Below are positions 41,300 through 50,270 of a DNA stretch of 64,000 nucleotides, piece after piece. The stretch is taken from positions 1,187,964 through 1,251,963 of the forward strand of contig JAHCIA010000001.1 in assembly GCA_026129465.1 (NCBI GenBank). Reading direction: 5' to 3'. Source of the DNA: Flavobacteriales bacterium. GTDB lineage: Bacteria > Bacteroidota > Bacteroidia > Flavobacteriales_F > PHOS-HE28. The notes beneath the pieces are model-generated. The model ran no database searches and had not been told where the DNA came from. It saw only the letters and a program-made list of their open reading frames with translations. Position 1 is the stretch's first letter; each line of letters starts with the position of its first letter. The translations under genes and the position numbers were made by a program.

Positions 41300-44146
41300 T
41301 CATCCCAGTAGCTTTCTGACCGACTCCACGGTCAGACCACCCGGAGGGTCGTCCTCCTCACGTATGGCACCTGCCACACGTTTCACCTCATCGTCCTCCA
41401 AAAGCGGCGCCATCCTCTCCGGCAGCTTGATGCCTGTAGCACCATGGAGCAGGTTCGTGGCTTCCGGCTCCTTGGTGATGTGCTCGGCCAGGGTCGGCCA
41501 GCGCAACTCGAGGATGGTCCATCGTGCAAGATCGTCAAGATCGCTGAAATTCTGCTGCAGGTCGCGCACAGCGAGATTCATGGCGAAAGCGTTCACCAGG
41601 CGTTTCATGGCACGGGGATTATGTTCCAGCAGATCGGCGAAGCGCATGAGGCGATGCTCCAATGCTTTCGCCTGGTCCGATTCGGTGGATCGCTCCACGA
41701 TCTTTTCAGCGATCACCTGCCGTTTGGCAGGATCGTCGGTGCGCTTGCCCAACTCACGCAACTCCTCATTTGACGGAAGCTTGGCGATCTCTTCCAACAC
41801 CTCGGACCGTGCGGTCTGAGTGTTCAATGGTGTTCTTTCATCGGGCCGCTCGCTGCTATCCAACAGTTGTCTCAAGAACCGATCGCGTGCCGCACCCGGC
41901 ACTCTCGGCAACTCCGCGGAGATCTGGAACATCTTCTCCAGGAAGAGGTGTCCCAAGGGCCTACCGGGTACGCCGATGACCGGGCCGAAGGTGGTGTAGT
42001 GCTGCTCGAAGCTGGTACAGATCCACTGCTTGTCCGCTGCCACTAGGAAAGTGACGGGCGTATCCCGGAAAAGGGTCTGAACCCCTTCGAGCAGTTCCAC
42101 CACATAGGGTTGGTCGCAGCGGTCCAGGTCATCGATGTAGATGATGACCGGCCGACGCATGAAGTGGATGATCCGATCGAAGAGCTTGACCACGGGACGC
42201 ATCACATCGGACCGCATGTCAGCAAGATGCTGCGCCGAGCGGGCATCCAGAAAGAAGGTACGACTCCATGCCACGAAACCGAGCAGGATCGTCAACACAC
42301 CGGAAATCGCCGCCCACCAATCCTTGTAGCCCTTGAACTTCCCCTCTGTAACGGACCCCATTGCGACCGAGGTGTCCTGCGCCCCCCCATTGGCTGTGCT
42401 CAAGAACAGTGCGATGGACAACGCCAGGAACACAATGGCCAGTCCCCAAGCCAGCAGGTCGGCCCGAAAACGGCGCAGGAACCAAGTGACCCCAAAGCGC
42501 TGACGTTCCGCCCAGGTAAGCTGTTTGCGGCCTTGCGAGGCGATCACATGGATCAACGACCACCAGGGTGGCTTCACCCGTTGATGCCGCCAGGCATTGA
42601 AGTCTACCACTACCCAGGCCCGACGGCGCATTGCACGCAATCGGTCTATGGCCGAGGCCCGCGAGAACATGTACCGTACTGCGCCATGCACACGCCATTT
42701 CCATCGCTGCCAACGAGACAGGTCATGGAGCACCACCCTTCGCCGTCTACGGTCCGCCTTCCACCCCCAATGGGTCAATTCGTCTTTCAAGAAGTTGAGC
42801 ACGGACGATTTTCCAGAACCCCATGGGCCGTGCAGATGCACCATGAAAGCGTAGCTGTCGCCGGCGCCTTCAATATCGTCGGTACCTTGTATCAGCCCAC
42901 GCGCCTGCCGGATGCGCTGGGCCAGCAGCTGGGCGAAGGCTTTCCGGCCCAGGTGGTCCACCTTGGCGGCATCGTCGTGGTGGGTGCGGGTGGTTTCGCG
43001 GAGGGTCTTCTCTTGGACACCCTCTGTTCCCATATGCGGAAATTCACGCGGATCGCTCAAGTCGATATCACCCCGATGGTCTTCGAACAACTCGAATGAG
43101 CCGACTACGGCGGCTTCATTTCCTACCATGTGCAATAACCCTGATGCGGTCAGGGGTCCAGGGTTTCGCTCCGTCCAATTCAAGCCCTTGATGACAGCCT
43201 TGACGAACGCACTCGGGCCATTGGCTTCAGAATTTCTCTCATCCGGAGGAGCTGAAACCCCAGCGATTATCGACCATGGAACCTCGCGCGGAGACAGGTA
43301 CACATCGTCCTTGATATCATAAGACACACTTTGAGTTGACACAAGGTCCAGGATACATGTGACCGACAACACCGAAGCGAACAGGGATACTTGGGATACC
43401 AGGACATGGGGAGCAACACCAAGCGGTTCATCAGTCAACAAGCGCGCTACAAAACGCCCCGATTGGTTCTCGATCCCGTAACCAGAATAGAACAGGATCA
43501 CATGCACACCTTGGCCGTCCTTCAAGGGTGCGCTATTCGGGAAAAGAACTTCCCTCCTGAATCGATCCATACTGAACCCATCTGCTTCATCGATCCGTGA
43601 AATGACCGTCTCGATGTTCAGTAATGCTCCGGCCAGCGCTTCACGAAACGCCATGGCACCTGCACTGGCCGTTCTCAGCACAGGATGCCCCCGGTGTCTT
43701 GTGGATCCGATCACGATCGCGATCCGCTTGGACGCGACGTCTTCGGTGGCCGACCCTTGACCACCTTCACCCCGTGTTGCTCGCGCCCCATCGAGTGCAG
43801 CAGCCTCTGATAGGCCAGCTGCATCCGCAGCCTTGGATCGCACCCGTTTCTTGGCCCTGACCTCCATTGTCCTATCAACTTCCTCAACCTTCTCCACCGT
43901 CAAATACCTCCCATCCACCCAACCATTGAGGGTGTTCTTCCCGTCATGGGCCGCGATCAAGGCCCAATCGCCGTCTTTGGACCGCTCAAGCACACTGACC
44001 ACTGCACCGTTATCTAGTTTCCCAATGACCGGATGCTTGGGTCCAGGCCCTTCGCGCATGTTCAGGACACTCGCGGTAACACGATATGCTTTGTCGCGAT
44101 CTGGAACGGACCTGCTAGTTTCCCCCATCTCGGGCGCGTTGGCCAT
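41300..44146 (-). CDS. SH3 / inactivated caspase-like / KAP P-loop NTPase protein
   Basis: A 948-residue multidomain protein. Residues about 20-84 form a bacterial SH3 domain (VLNMREGPGPKHPVIGKL, GWVDGRYL). About 140-325 is a caspase-like (C14) fold beginning KRIAIVIGSTRHRG. Its His position is Tyr223 (FYSGYG instead of YSGHG) and its Cys position is Val269 (CILDLVS instead of ILDxC), so protease activity is not expected. From about 420 comes a KAP NTPase: Walker A GPWGSGKSS (440-448), two membrane helices inserted near 567-584 and 610-629, Walker B IIYIDDLDRCD (668-678), then NPRAMKRLVNAF. KAP proteins include the phage-exclusion protein PifA, so defence is plausible but inferred. ATG 44146 was chosen over 44194. 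Confidence 0.85.
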   Translation of the reverse strand: MANAPEMGETSRSVPDRDKAYRVTASVLNMREGPGPKHPVIGKLDNGAVVSVLERSKDGDWALIAAHDGKNTLNGWVDGRYLTVEKVEEVDRTMEVRAKKRVRSKAADAAGLSEAAALDGARATRGEGGQGSATEDVASKRIAIVIGSTRHRGHPVLRTASAGAMAFREALAGALLNIETVISRIDEADGFSMDRFRREVLFPNSAPLKDGQGVHVILFYSGYGIENQSGRFVARLLTDEPLGVAPHVLVSQVSLFASVLSVTCILDLVSTQSVSYDIKDDVYLSPREVPWSIIAGVSAPPDERNSEANGPSAFVKAVIKGLNWTERNPGPLTASGLLHMVGNEAAVVGSFELFEDHRGDIDLSDPREFPHMGTEGVQEKTLRETTRTHHDDAAKVDHLGRKAFAQLLAQRIRQARGLIQGTDDIEGAGDSYAFMVHLHGPWGSGKSSVLNFLKDELTHWGWKADRRRRRVVLHDLSRWQRWKWRVHGAVRYMFSRASAIDRLRAMRRRAWVVVDFNAWRHQRVKPPWWSLIHVIASQGRKQLTWAERQRFGVTWFLRRFRADLLAWGLAIVFLALSIALFLSTANGGAQDTSVAMGSVTEGKFKGYKDWWAAISGVLTILLGFVAWSRTFFLDARSAQHLADMRSDVMRPVVKLFDRIIHFMRRPVIIYIDDLDRCDQPYVVELLEGVQTLFRDTPVTFLVAADKQWICTSFEQHYTTFGPVIGVPGRPLGHLFLEKMFQISAELPRVPGAARDRFLRQLLDSSERPDERTPLNTQTARSEVLEEIAKLPSNEELRELGKRTDDPAKRQVIAEKIVERSTESDQAKALEHRLMRFADLLEHNPRAMKRLVNAFAMNLAVRDLQQNFSDLDDLARWTILELRWPTLAEHITKEPEATNLLHGATGIKLPERMAPLLEDDEVKRVAGAIREEDDPPGGLTVESVRKLLG

Positions 44147-44314
44147 GCGATCTGTGGCGCATTGTAGCGCCACCACGAATCTCCGCCGACGCAATCATAT
44201 CCGCAAGGCCCCGCACACTGTGAAAAACCCCCATTGCGGATCCCCTCACGCACGGGTTGCTTTGTGGCGCGGCGGTGACGAAACGCTCACTGGTCCCTTC
44301 GTGCCCGACGCTGC

Positions 44315-45046
44315 ATGCTCCTATCCGCTCCACTGCTGCTGACCGCGCTGACGCTGGGCCTGGCCTTGCTGGCCGCCCTGGCATGGCGGCTGCGCCACTG
44401 GCGGCGGCGCGCGGCACAGGCCGATGCCGGATCGCAGCTGTTGCGCCTGATGCTCCACACCGAGCGGGAGGACCGCCAGGCGGAGATGCGTGGCCTGTGC
44501 CATGCATTGCGCAATGACCTGGGCCAACTGCTGGCCGCCGCCCAACTGGATGTGCGGCGGACCGTGACCGCGTCAGGGGATCGCGGCCTGCTGGCCGTGG
44601 CGCGCGAGGCCCTGGCCGGCGGTGTGGAAGAGGTGCGCGCACTGGGGCGATGGGCCGAAGGCGCCGCGGAGGGCCGCGTATCCCTGGCAGCGGAACTCAG
44701 GCGCCTGGCACGTGCGATGCCCGGCGTCGCGCTGGAGCTGTTGGAGACCGGCCGTGCAGACCCCCTGGAGCGCGACACCTGCACCGTGCTGCGCGCAGCG
44801 ATCGCCGAGGTGCTCATGCGGTCGGCGCGCAACGGCGACCAAACTGCCTTCGCCTGCTACATCAAGCACCGTGCGGATGGTGCGCACATCACCCTCCGTC
44901 ATGGCGCGCACCACATGACGAACGACATGGACCGGGACGGACTTCCTTCCTTGCTTGCCTGTCACTGCGCGCTGGTGGGCTATGCGTTGGAGCACCACTG
45001 CGGCAGTGCCACCATGACCTGGACCCTGCGACCCCTGCGGACATGA
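44315..45046 (+). CDS. Atypical sensor histidine kinase-like protein
   Basis: A 243-residue protein with one N-terminal membrane helix (LLLTALTLGLALLAALAW). A dimerisation/phosphoacceptor helix follows, containing CHALRNDLGQLLAAAQLDV with its His. A candidate N-box (AIAEVLMRSARNG) is present, but the glycine-rich G1/G2 ATP-binding boxes of HATPase domains are missing; the C-terminus reads instead HHMTNDMDRDGLPSLLAC. It may bind ATP poorly or act as a scaffold. The stop overlaps the start of the response regulator (ATGA), so the two function together. Confidence 0.7.
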   Translation: MLLSAPLLLTALTLGLALLAALAWRLRHWRRRAAQADAGSQLLRLMLHTEREDRQAEMRGLCHALRNDLGQLLAAAQLDVRRTVTASGDRGLLAVAREALAGGVEEVRALGRWAEGAAEGRVSLAAELRRLARAMPGVALELLETGRADPLERDTCTVLRAAIAEVLMRSARNGDQTAFACYIKHRADGAHITLRHGAHHMTNDMDRDGLPSLLACHCALVGYALEHHCGSATMTWTLRPLRT

Positions 45047-45684
45047 AGCACCACGTGGCCTTGGTGGACGACCACCACCTGTTGCGCGGCGGACTGGGTT
45101 CCGTGGTGAACCGGCTGGGCGGCTATCAGGTGACCCTGGAGGCCGGGCACGGCAAGGAGTTCATCGAACTGCTGCGCGACGCGGAACCGCCTGCGATCGC
45201 CATTGTGGACCTGAACATGCCGGTGATGGACGGCTACGCCACGCTGCATTGGCTGCGCGCCAACCGGCCGGAGATCCGCCCGCTGGTGCTCACCTTCGAC
45301 GCCGACGACGATGCCATGGCGCGCGCGGTACGTGCCGGCGCCCGCGGCTTCCTCCTGAAGGATGTGAGTCCCGCCATGCTGAAGGCCGCGCTGGACGGCA
45401 TCATGCGCGACGGCTACCACCTGCCGGAGGAGGCGCTGCTGGCCGCCGATGGCCACGGCGGCCGTCGGCACGGGGATCTGATGGCGCGCATCAGTAAGCG
45501 CGAACTGGAGTTCCTGTTGCACATCTGTTCCGATGAGGAGCCGACCTACGAGCAGGTGGCCAAGGCCATGGGCGTGAGCCGCAGCACGGTGGACAAGTTC
45601 CGCGAGCACCTCTTCGAGAAGCTCGGCGTGAAGAGCAAGACCGGCCTGGTGATGCTGGCCATGCGCATGGGGCTGGTGCGCTGA
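45043..45684 (+). CDS. Response regulator, receiver plus HTH
   Basis: A 213-residue protein with a complete receiver: acidic VDDHH near residue 8, phosphoacceptor Asp in IVDLNMPVMDGY, and the Lys of FLLKDVSP. The C-terminal helix-turn-helix (ISKRELEFLLHICSDEEPTYEQVAKAMGVSRSTVDKFREH is the region) is a LuxR variant in which GVSRSTVDKFRE is the recognition helix. It overlaps the kinase-like gene upstream. The MacB-type export operon follows after 88 bp with its own promoter and could be a target. Confidence 0.9.
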   Translation: MKHHVALVDDHHLLRGGLGSVVNRLGGYQVTLEAGHGKEFIELLRDAEPPAIAIVDLNMPVMDGYATLHWLRANRPEIRPLVLTFDADDDAMARAVRAGARGFLLKDVSPAMLKAALDGIMRDGYHLPEEALLAADGHGGRRHGDLMARISKRELEFLLHICSDEEPTYEQVAKAMGVSRSTVDKFREHLFEKLGVKSKTGLVMLAMRMGLVR

Positions 45685-45757
45685 TCCGCCCCGCCCACCG
45701 CTCCTCCCCCATGGGCACCGCTCGTGTAAGCCGCCCGGGCTGCCCGCATGCACCGGG

Positions 45758-45765
45758 TACTTTCG
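45758..45765 (+). promoter_or_regulatory. Candidate -7 element for the ABC exporter operon
   Basis: TACTTTCG, one mismatch from TAnnTTTG, 7 nt before the ATG at 45773, implying a very short leader. Confidence 0.45.
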
Positions 45766-45772
45766 CACGGTC

Positions 45773-46477
45773 ATGATCCGACTCACGGGAATCCGCAAGA
45801 GCTATCGCATGGGCAGCAACACGCTGCAGGTGCTCAAGGGCATCGACCTGCACATCGCCCCCGGCGAACTGGTGAGCATCATGGGCAGCTCCGGCTCTGG
45901 CAAGAGCACCCTGCTGAACATCATCGGCATCCTGGACATCCCCGACAGCGGCGAATATCTGCTGGACGGCATGCCGATCAAGGACCTGAGCGAAACGCGG
46001 TCCGCGGGACTGCGCTCGAAATACATCGGCTTCGTGTTCCAGAGCTTCAACCTCATCAGCTTCAAGAACGCGCTGGAGAATGTGGCCCTACCGCTCTACT
46101 ACCAGGGCGTGCGGCGGAAGAAGCGGCACGAGCAGGCGATGGCCATGCTGGAACAGGTGGGCCTTCGCGAGTGGGCGCACCACCTGCCCAACGAACTCAG
46201 CGGCGGCCAGAAGCAGCGCGTGGCCATCGCCCGCGCGCTGATCGCCGACCCCAAAGTGATCCTGGCCGACGAACCCACCGGCGCATTGGACACCACCACC
46301 AGCGAGGAAGTGATGGAACTGCTGCTGCGCGTGAACCGCGAACTGGGCATCACGGTGGTAATCGTGACCCACGAGCACGACATCGCGGCCATGACCCAGC
46401 GTGTCATCCGTCTGAAGGATGGCCTGATCGAGAACGCGCATGTGGATCCCGCTTCCCTCCTCGAGCACGCCCGCTGA
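45773..46477 (+). CDS. ABC transporter ATP-binding protein, MacB/LolD type
   Basis: A 234-residue ABC ATPase with Walker A GSSGSGKSTLL, Q-loop FQSFNL, signature LSGGQKQR, Walker B VILADEPTGALD and H-loop THEHD. The LolD/MacB subclass powers mechanotransmission exporters rather than substrate translocation through the membrane domain. It heads an operon with two FtsX-like permeases and a periplasmic adaptor, as expected for a MacAB-type efflux or lipoprotein export complex. The cargo is unknown. Confidence 0.95.
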   Translation: MIRLTGIRKSYRMGSNTLQVLKGIDLHIAPGELVSIMGSSGSGKSTLLNIIGILDIPDSGEYLLDGMPIKDLSETRSAGLRSKYIGFVFQSFNLISFKNALENVALPLYYQGVRRKKRHEQAMAMLEQVGLREWAHHLPNELSGGQKQRVAIARALIADPKVILADEPTGALDTTTSEEVMELLLRVNRELGITVVIVTHEHDIAAMTQRVIRLKDGLIENAHVDPASLLEHAR

Positions 46478-46530
46478 CCGCAGTGCATCCACCAAACCCC
46501 CGGCCTTCAACCCCCAACCCTCCCCCGGCA

Positions 46531-47775
46531 ATGTTCGACCGCGAGAAATGGGGTGAGGTGTTCGAGAGCATCGGCAAGAACAAGCTGCGGGCGGTGCTCA
46601 CGGGCTTCGCCGTGTTCTGGGGCATCTTCATGCTGATCATCCTGCTCGGGGCCGGTGCGGGGCTGCGCAACGGCTTTGAGTACAACTTCCGCAACACCGC
46701 CACCAACAGCATCCGCATCTGGGGCAACGAAACGAGCAAGCCCTGGAAGGGTCTGCCGCCGAACCGCTCCATAGACCTCACCGAGGAGGACATCGAGGCG
46801 CTGCGGCACGCCATCCCGGGCATCGAGCACATCAGCGGGCAGTACCGCGTTTGGCGCGGCAACAGCCAGCTGCGCTACGGCATGAACACGGGCAGCTACA
46901 ACATCCGTGGCATACAGCCGGAATTCCGCCACCTGCAACACCACGAGATCATCGCCGGCCGCTTCATCAATGAGGTGGACCAGGTGCAGAACCGCAAGGT
47001 GATCGTGATCGCCGAGGACTGCCGCACGGAGCTCTTCAAGCAGGAGGACCCCTTGCACCAATGGGTGCAGGTGAACGGCATTCCCTTCGAGGTGGTGGGC
47101 CTCTACCGCTATGAGACCGGCGGGCCGGAACGCGGGCAGCGCAGCCCGGTGTACATCCCACTGGCCGCCGCACAGCGTGTGTTCAATGCCAAAGGCCTGG
47201 TGGACGACATCACCTTCAGCTTCGCCGATGCCAGCATCGCCGGCGCCAAGCAGGCCCAGCAGCGGGCGGTGCATACCCTGGCGCGCCGCCACGATTTCGA
47301 CCCCACCGACGAGCGGGCGCTGTGGGTGAACAACAACGTGGAGAACGTGGGCACGGTGGGCATGATCTTCACCGGCATCACCACCTTCCTCTGGTTCGTG
47401 GGCATCGGCTCGCTCATCGCCGGCATCGTGGGCGTGAGCAACATCATGCTCATCGTGGTGAAGGAGCGCACACGGGAGATCGGCATCCGCAAGGCGCTGG
47501 GCGCCACGCCCGCCAACGTGGTGGGGCAGGTGCTGCTGGAGGCCGTCACCATCACGGCCATGGCCGGATGGACGGGCCTGGTGCTGGGGGTCTTCCTCAT
47601 GGAGGGCATCGCCAGCGTGGTGCCCGGCAGCGAATTCTTCCGCGATCCCACGATCCAGATCAACGTGGCCCTGTGGGCCCTTGCCGCGCTGATCCTGGCA
47701 GGGGCCATGGCGGGATTCATTCCCGCTCGGCGCGCGGCGGCCATACGTCCCATTGAAGCTTTACGCGACGAATAA
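46531..47775 (+). CDS. MacB-like ABC permease, first of two
   Basis: A 414-residue permease. It has one N-terminal transmembrane helix (LTGFAVFWGIFMLIILLGAGAG), a large periplasmic MacB_PCD-like domain, and three C-terminal helices of the FtsX domain (SNIMLIVVKERTREIGIRKALGA). It pairs with the next gene, a diverged paralog, so the transporter is probably a heterodimer. It starts 53 bp after the ATPase. Confidence 0.93.
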   Translation: MFDREKWGEVFESIGKNKLRAVLTGFAVFWGIFMLIILLGAGAGLRNGFEYNFRNTATNSIRIWGNETSKPWKGLPPNRSIDLTEEDIEALRHAIPGIEHISGQYRVWRGNSQLRYGMNTGSYNIRGIQPEFRHLQHHEIIAGRFINEVDQVQNRKVIVIAEDCRTELFKQEDPLHQWVQVNGIPFEVVGLYRYETGGPERGQRSPVYIPLAAAQRVFNAKGLVDDITFSFADASIAGAKQAQQRAVHTLARRHDFDPTDERALWVNNNVENVGTVGMIFTGITTFLWFVGIGSLIAGIVGVSNIMLIVVKERTREIGIRKALGATPANVVGQVLLEAVTITAMAGWTGLVLGVFLMEGIASVVPGSEFFRDPTIQINVALWALAALILAGAMAGFIPARRAAAIRPIEALRDE

Positions 47776-47779
47776 GACC

Positions 47780-49027
47780 ATGTTCGACAGCGACCGCTGG
47801 GGAGAGATCTGGAACACGCTGAGCCGCAACAAGCTCCGCAGCTTCCTCACCATGTTCGGTGTGGGCTGGGGCATCTTCATGCTGGTGGTGATGCTGGGCA
47901 TGGGCAACGGTCTGAAGAACGCCGTGATGGGCGGTTTCGAGGGCTTCGCCACCAACAGCGCCTTCATCTGGACGATGCCCACCACCAAACCTTTTGCGGG
48001 TTTCCAGAAGGGACGGCGCTTCTTTTTCGACAATGAGGACATCGACCTCATCCGCCGCAACGTGGAAGGCATCGAGATCTGTTCACCGCAGTTGCAGCTC
48101 GGCGGCTGGCAGGGTGGCAACAACGTGAGCCGGGGCAGCAAGGTGGGCTCCTTCTCCATCTACGGCAGCGAACCCGAGGTGCTCCAGGTGGAGGGCGTGG
48201 CCATTGCACAGGGCCGTTTCCTCAACCGCATGGACCTGGCGCAGGAACGCAAGGTGGCGGTGGTCGGCGTGGAGGTGGTGAAGCAACTCTTCGGGGCGGA
48301 GGATCCGCTGGGCGGCCACATCAAGATCAACGGTGTCTACTTCCAGGTGGTGGGCGTGAGCAAGAAGAAGAGCAGCGCGCAGATGGGCGACAACCCCGAC
48401 GCGAAGATCTACGTGCCCTTCACCACCTTCCAGAAGGCCTTCAACAGCCTGAACCAGGTGCATTGGTTCACCATCGTGGCCGAACCGGGCGTGGACGTGG
48501 CACGCGTGGAAAAGGACATCCGTCTGCTGATGGCGCGGAAACACCGCGTGGACCCCACCGACGAGAGCGCCTTCGGCAGCTGGAACCTGCAGGAGTTCTA
48601 TGGCAAGATGAACGGCCTCTTCATCGGCATCGGCGGCCTCAGTTGGTTCGTGGGCATCTGCACCCTGCTCGCCGGGGTGATCGGCATAGGCAACATCATG
48701 CTCGTGAGCATCCAGGAACGCACCAAGGAGATCGGCATCCGCCGCAGCATGGGCGCCACACCGCGCAACATCACCGGACAGATCGTGCAGGAGGCCCTCA
48801 CCCTCACCTTCGTCGCCGGCTACTTCGGTCTGCTCGCCGGCGTGGGCGTGCTGGAAGCCGTGCGCAACCTGGCGGGCGATGCCGACTTCTTCAAGAACCC
48901 CGGCGTGGACCTCTTCGTGGCGCTGGTGGCCTTCGCCGTCCTCATCGCCAGCGGCCTGCTTGCCGGACTGTTGCCCGCGCGCCGCGCACTCGCCATCAAT
49001 GCCGTGGACGCCCTGCGCGCCGAATAG
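47780..49027 (+). CDS. MacB-like ABC permease, second of two
   Basis: A 415-residue paralog of the preceding permease. The layout is the same: N-terminal helix (FGVGWGIFMLVVMLGMGNGL), periplasmic domain, and FtsX C-terminus (GNIMLVSIQERTKEIGIRRSMGA). It starts 4 bp after the first permease stop, so it is in the same transcript. An upstream in-frame ATG at 47753 overlaps the first permease and is less likely. Confidence 0.93.
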   Translation: MFDSDRWGEIWNTLSRNKLRSFLTMFGVGWGIFMLVVMLGMGNGLKNAVMGGFEGFATNSAFIWTMPTTKPFAGFQKGRRFFFDNEDIDLIRRNVEGIEICSPQLQLGGWQGGNNVSRGSKVGSFSIYGSEPEVLQVEGVAIAQGRFLNRMDLAQERKVAVVGVEVVKQLFGAEDPLGGHIKINGVYFQVVGVSKKKSSAQMGDNPDAKIYVPFTTFQKAFNSLNQVHWFTIVAEPGVDVARVEKDIRLLMARKHRVDPTDESAFGSWNLQEFYGKMNGLFIGIGGLSWFVGICTLLAGVIGIGNIMLVSIQERTKEIGIRRSMGATPRNITGQIVQEALTLTFVAGYFGLLAGVGVLEAVRNLAGDADFFKNPGVDLFVALVAFAVLIASGLLAGLLPARRALAINAVDALRAE

Positions 49028-49094
49028 AGAACATCAACAGCATCAAGACCCATCGCGATGCCGGCCCGCCCCCGGCATGACAACCAGAACAAGC

Positions 49095-50210
49095 ATGAAA
49101 CGCATCCTCAAATACCTCCTCCTCGCCCTGCTGGTCATCCTCTTCCTCTGGACCATGGTCTTCCTCTACCAGAAGAGCGCCAGCAAGCCCGATGAGTTCA
49201 ACATCGAGAAGCCCAAGCGCGAGAACCTGGTGAAGAAGACGGTGGCCAACGGCAAGATCGTGCCGCGCAAGGAGATCCTCATCAAGCCCGTGGTCAGCGG
49301 CATCATCGCCGAGCTCTACGTGGAGGCCGGCGATCTGGTGAAGAAGGACCAGCCCCTGGCCAAGATCCGCATCGTGCCCGACATGCTCAGCCTGAGCAAC
49401 GCCGAGAACCGCGTGCGCGCCGCCGAGATCAACGTGCAGAACGCGCAGCTGAACCACGACCGCAACAAACCGCTGGCGGACAAGGGCGTGATCAGCGCCG
49501 CGGAGATGCAGACCTTCGACATGGCCCTGCGCAACGCGAAGCAGGAACTGGAAGCCGCGCGTGAAGCCCTGCAAGTGGTACGCGATGGCATCAGCCGAAG
49601 CAGCGCCGGCAACACCATCGTGCGCAGCACCATCGACGGCATGGTGCTGGACGTGCCCGTGAAGGAGGGCAACAGCGTGATCGAGCGCAACAACTTCAAC
49701 GAGGGCACCACCGTGGCGGCCATCGCCGACATGACCGACCTGATCTTCCAGGGCAAGGTGGACGAGAGTGAAGTGGGCAAGGTGAAACTGGGAATGCCCG
49801 TGGTGCTCACGGTGGGCGCCATCGACAATGCCAGCTGGGACGCCGAACTGGAGTACATCGCGCCCAAGGGCATGGAGGAGGCCGGCGCCATCCAGTTCGA
49901 GATCCGCGCCGCGGTGAAGGCCAAGGCGGACCAGCATCTGCGCAGCGGTTACAGCGCCAACGCCGACATCGTGCTGGACCAGCGCGACAGCGTGTACACC
50001 GTGCCCGAGAGCATCGTGGAATTCAACACGAAGGGCGACAGCGCCTTCGTGAACGTGAAGGACGGCCAGGGCTGGAAGCGCACGTACATCCGCACCGGTC
50101 TCAGCGATGGCATCAACATCGAGGTGGTGGACGGCATCGGCCCGGACACGGAGTTGAAGGGTGCCAAGAAGGTGGCCCAACCGAAGGAAGTGGGTGCAAC
50201 GGTGGAATAG
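49095..50210 (+). CDS. Periplasmic adaptor (HlyD/MacA-like membrane fusion protein)
   Basis: A 371-residue adaptor with an N-terminal membrane anchor (YLLLALLVILFLWTMVFLY). The biotinyl-lipoyl-like half-motifs are GIIAELYVEAGDLVKKDQPLA and STIDGMVLDVPVKEGNSV, on either side of a coiled-coil hairpin (residues about 110-180). A beta-barrel domain follows. It would bridge the MacB-like permeases to an outer-membrane exit duct, which is not encoded nearby. It is 67 bp after the second permease, in the same operon. Confidence 0.93.
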   Translation: MKRILKYLLLALLVILFLWTMVFLYQKSASKPDEFNIEKPKRENLVKKTVANGKIVPRKEILIKPVVSGIIAELYVEAGDLVKKDQPLAKIRIVPDMLSLSNAENRVRAAEINVQNAQLNHDRNKPLADKGVISAAEMQTFDMALRNAKQELEAAREALQVVRDGISRSSAGNTIVRSTIDGMVLDVPVKEGNSVIERNNFNEGTTVAAIADMTDLIFQGKVDESEVGKVKLGMPVVLTVGAIDNASWDAELEYIAPKGMEEAGAIQFEIRAAVKAKADQHLRSGYSANADIVLDQRDSVYTVPESIVEFNTKGDSAFVNVKDGQGWKRTYIRTGLSDGINIEVVDGIGPDTELKGAKKVAQPKEVGATVE

Positions 50211-50270
50211 GGGGTTGGTAGTTGGAGATTGAGGGGTTGGACCCTGACGACCGTTCCCGATCTTCGGCGC

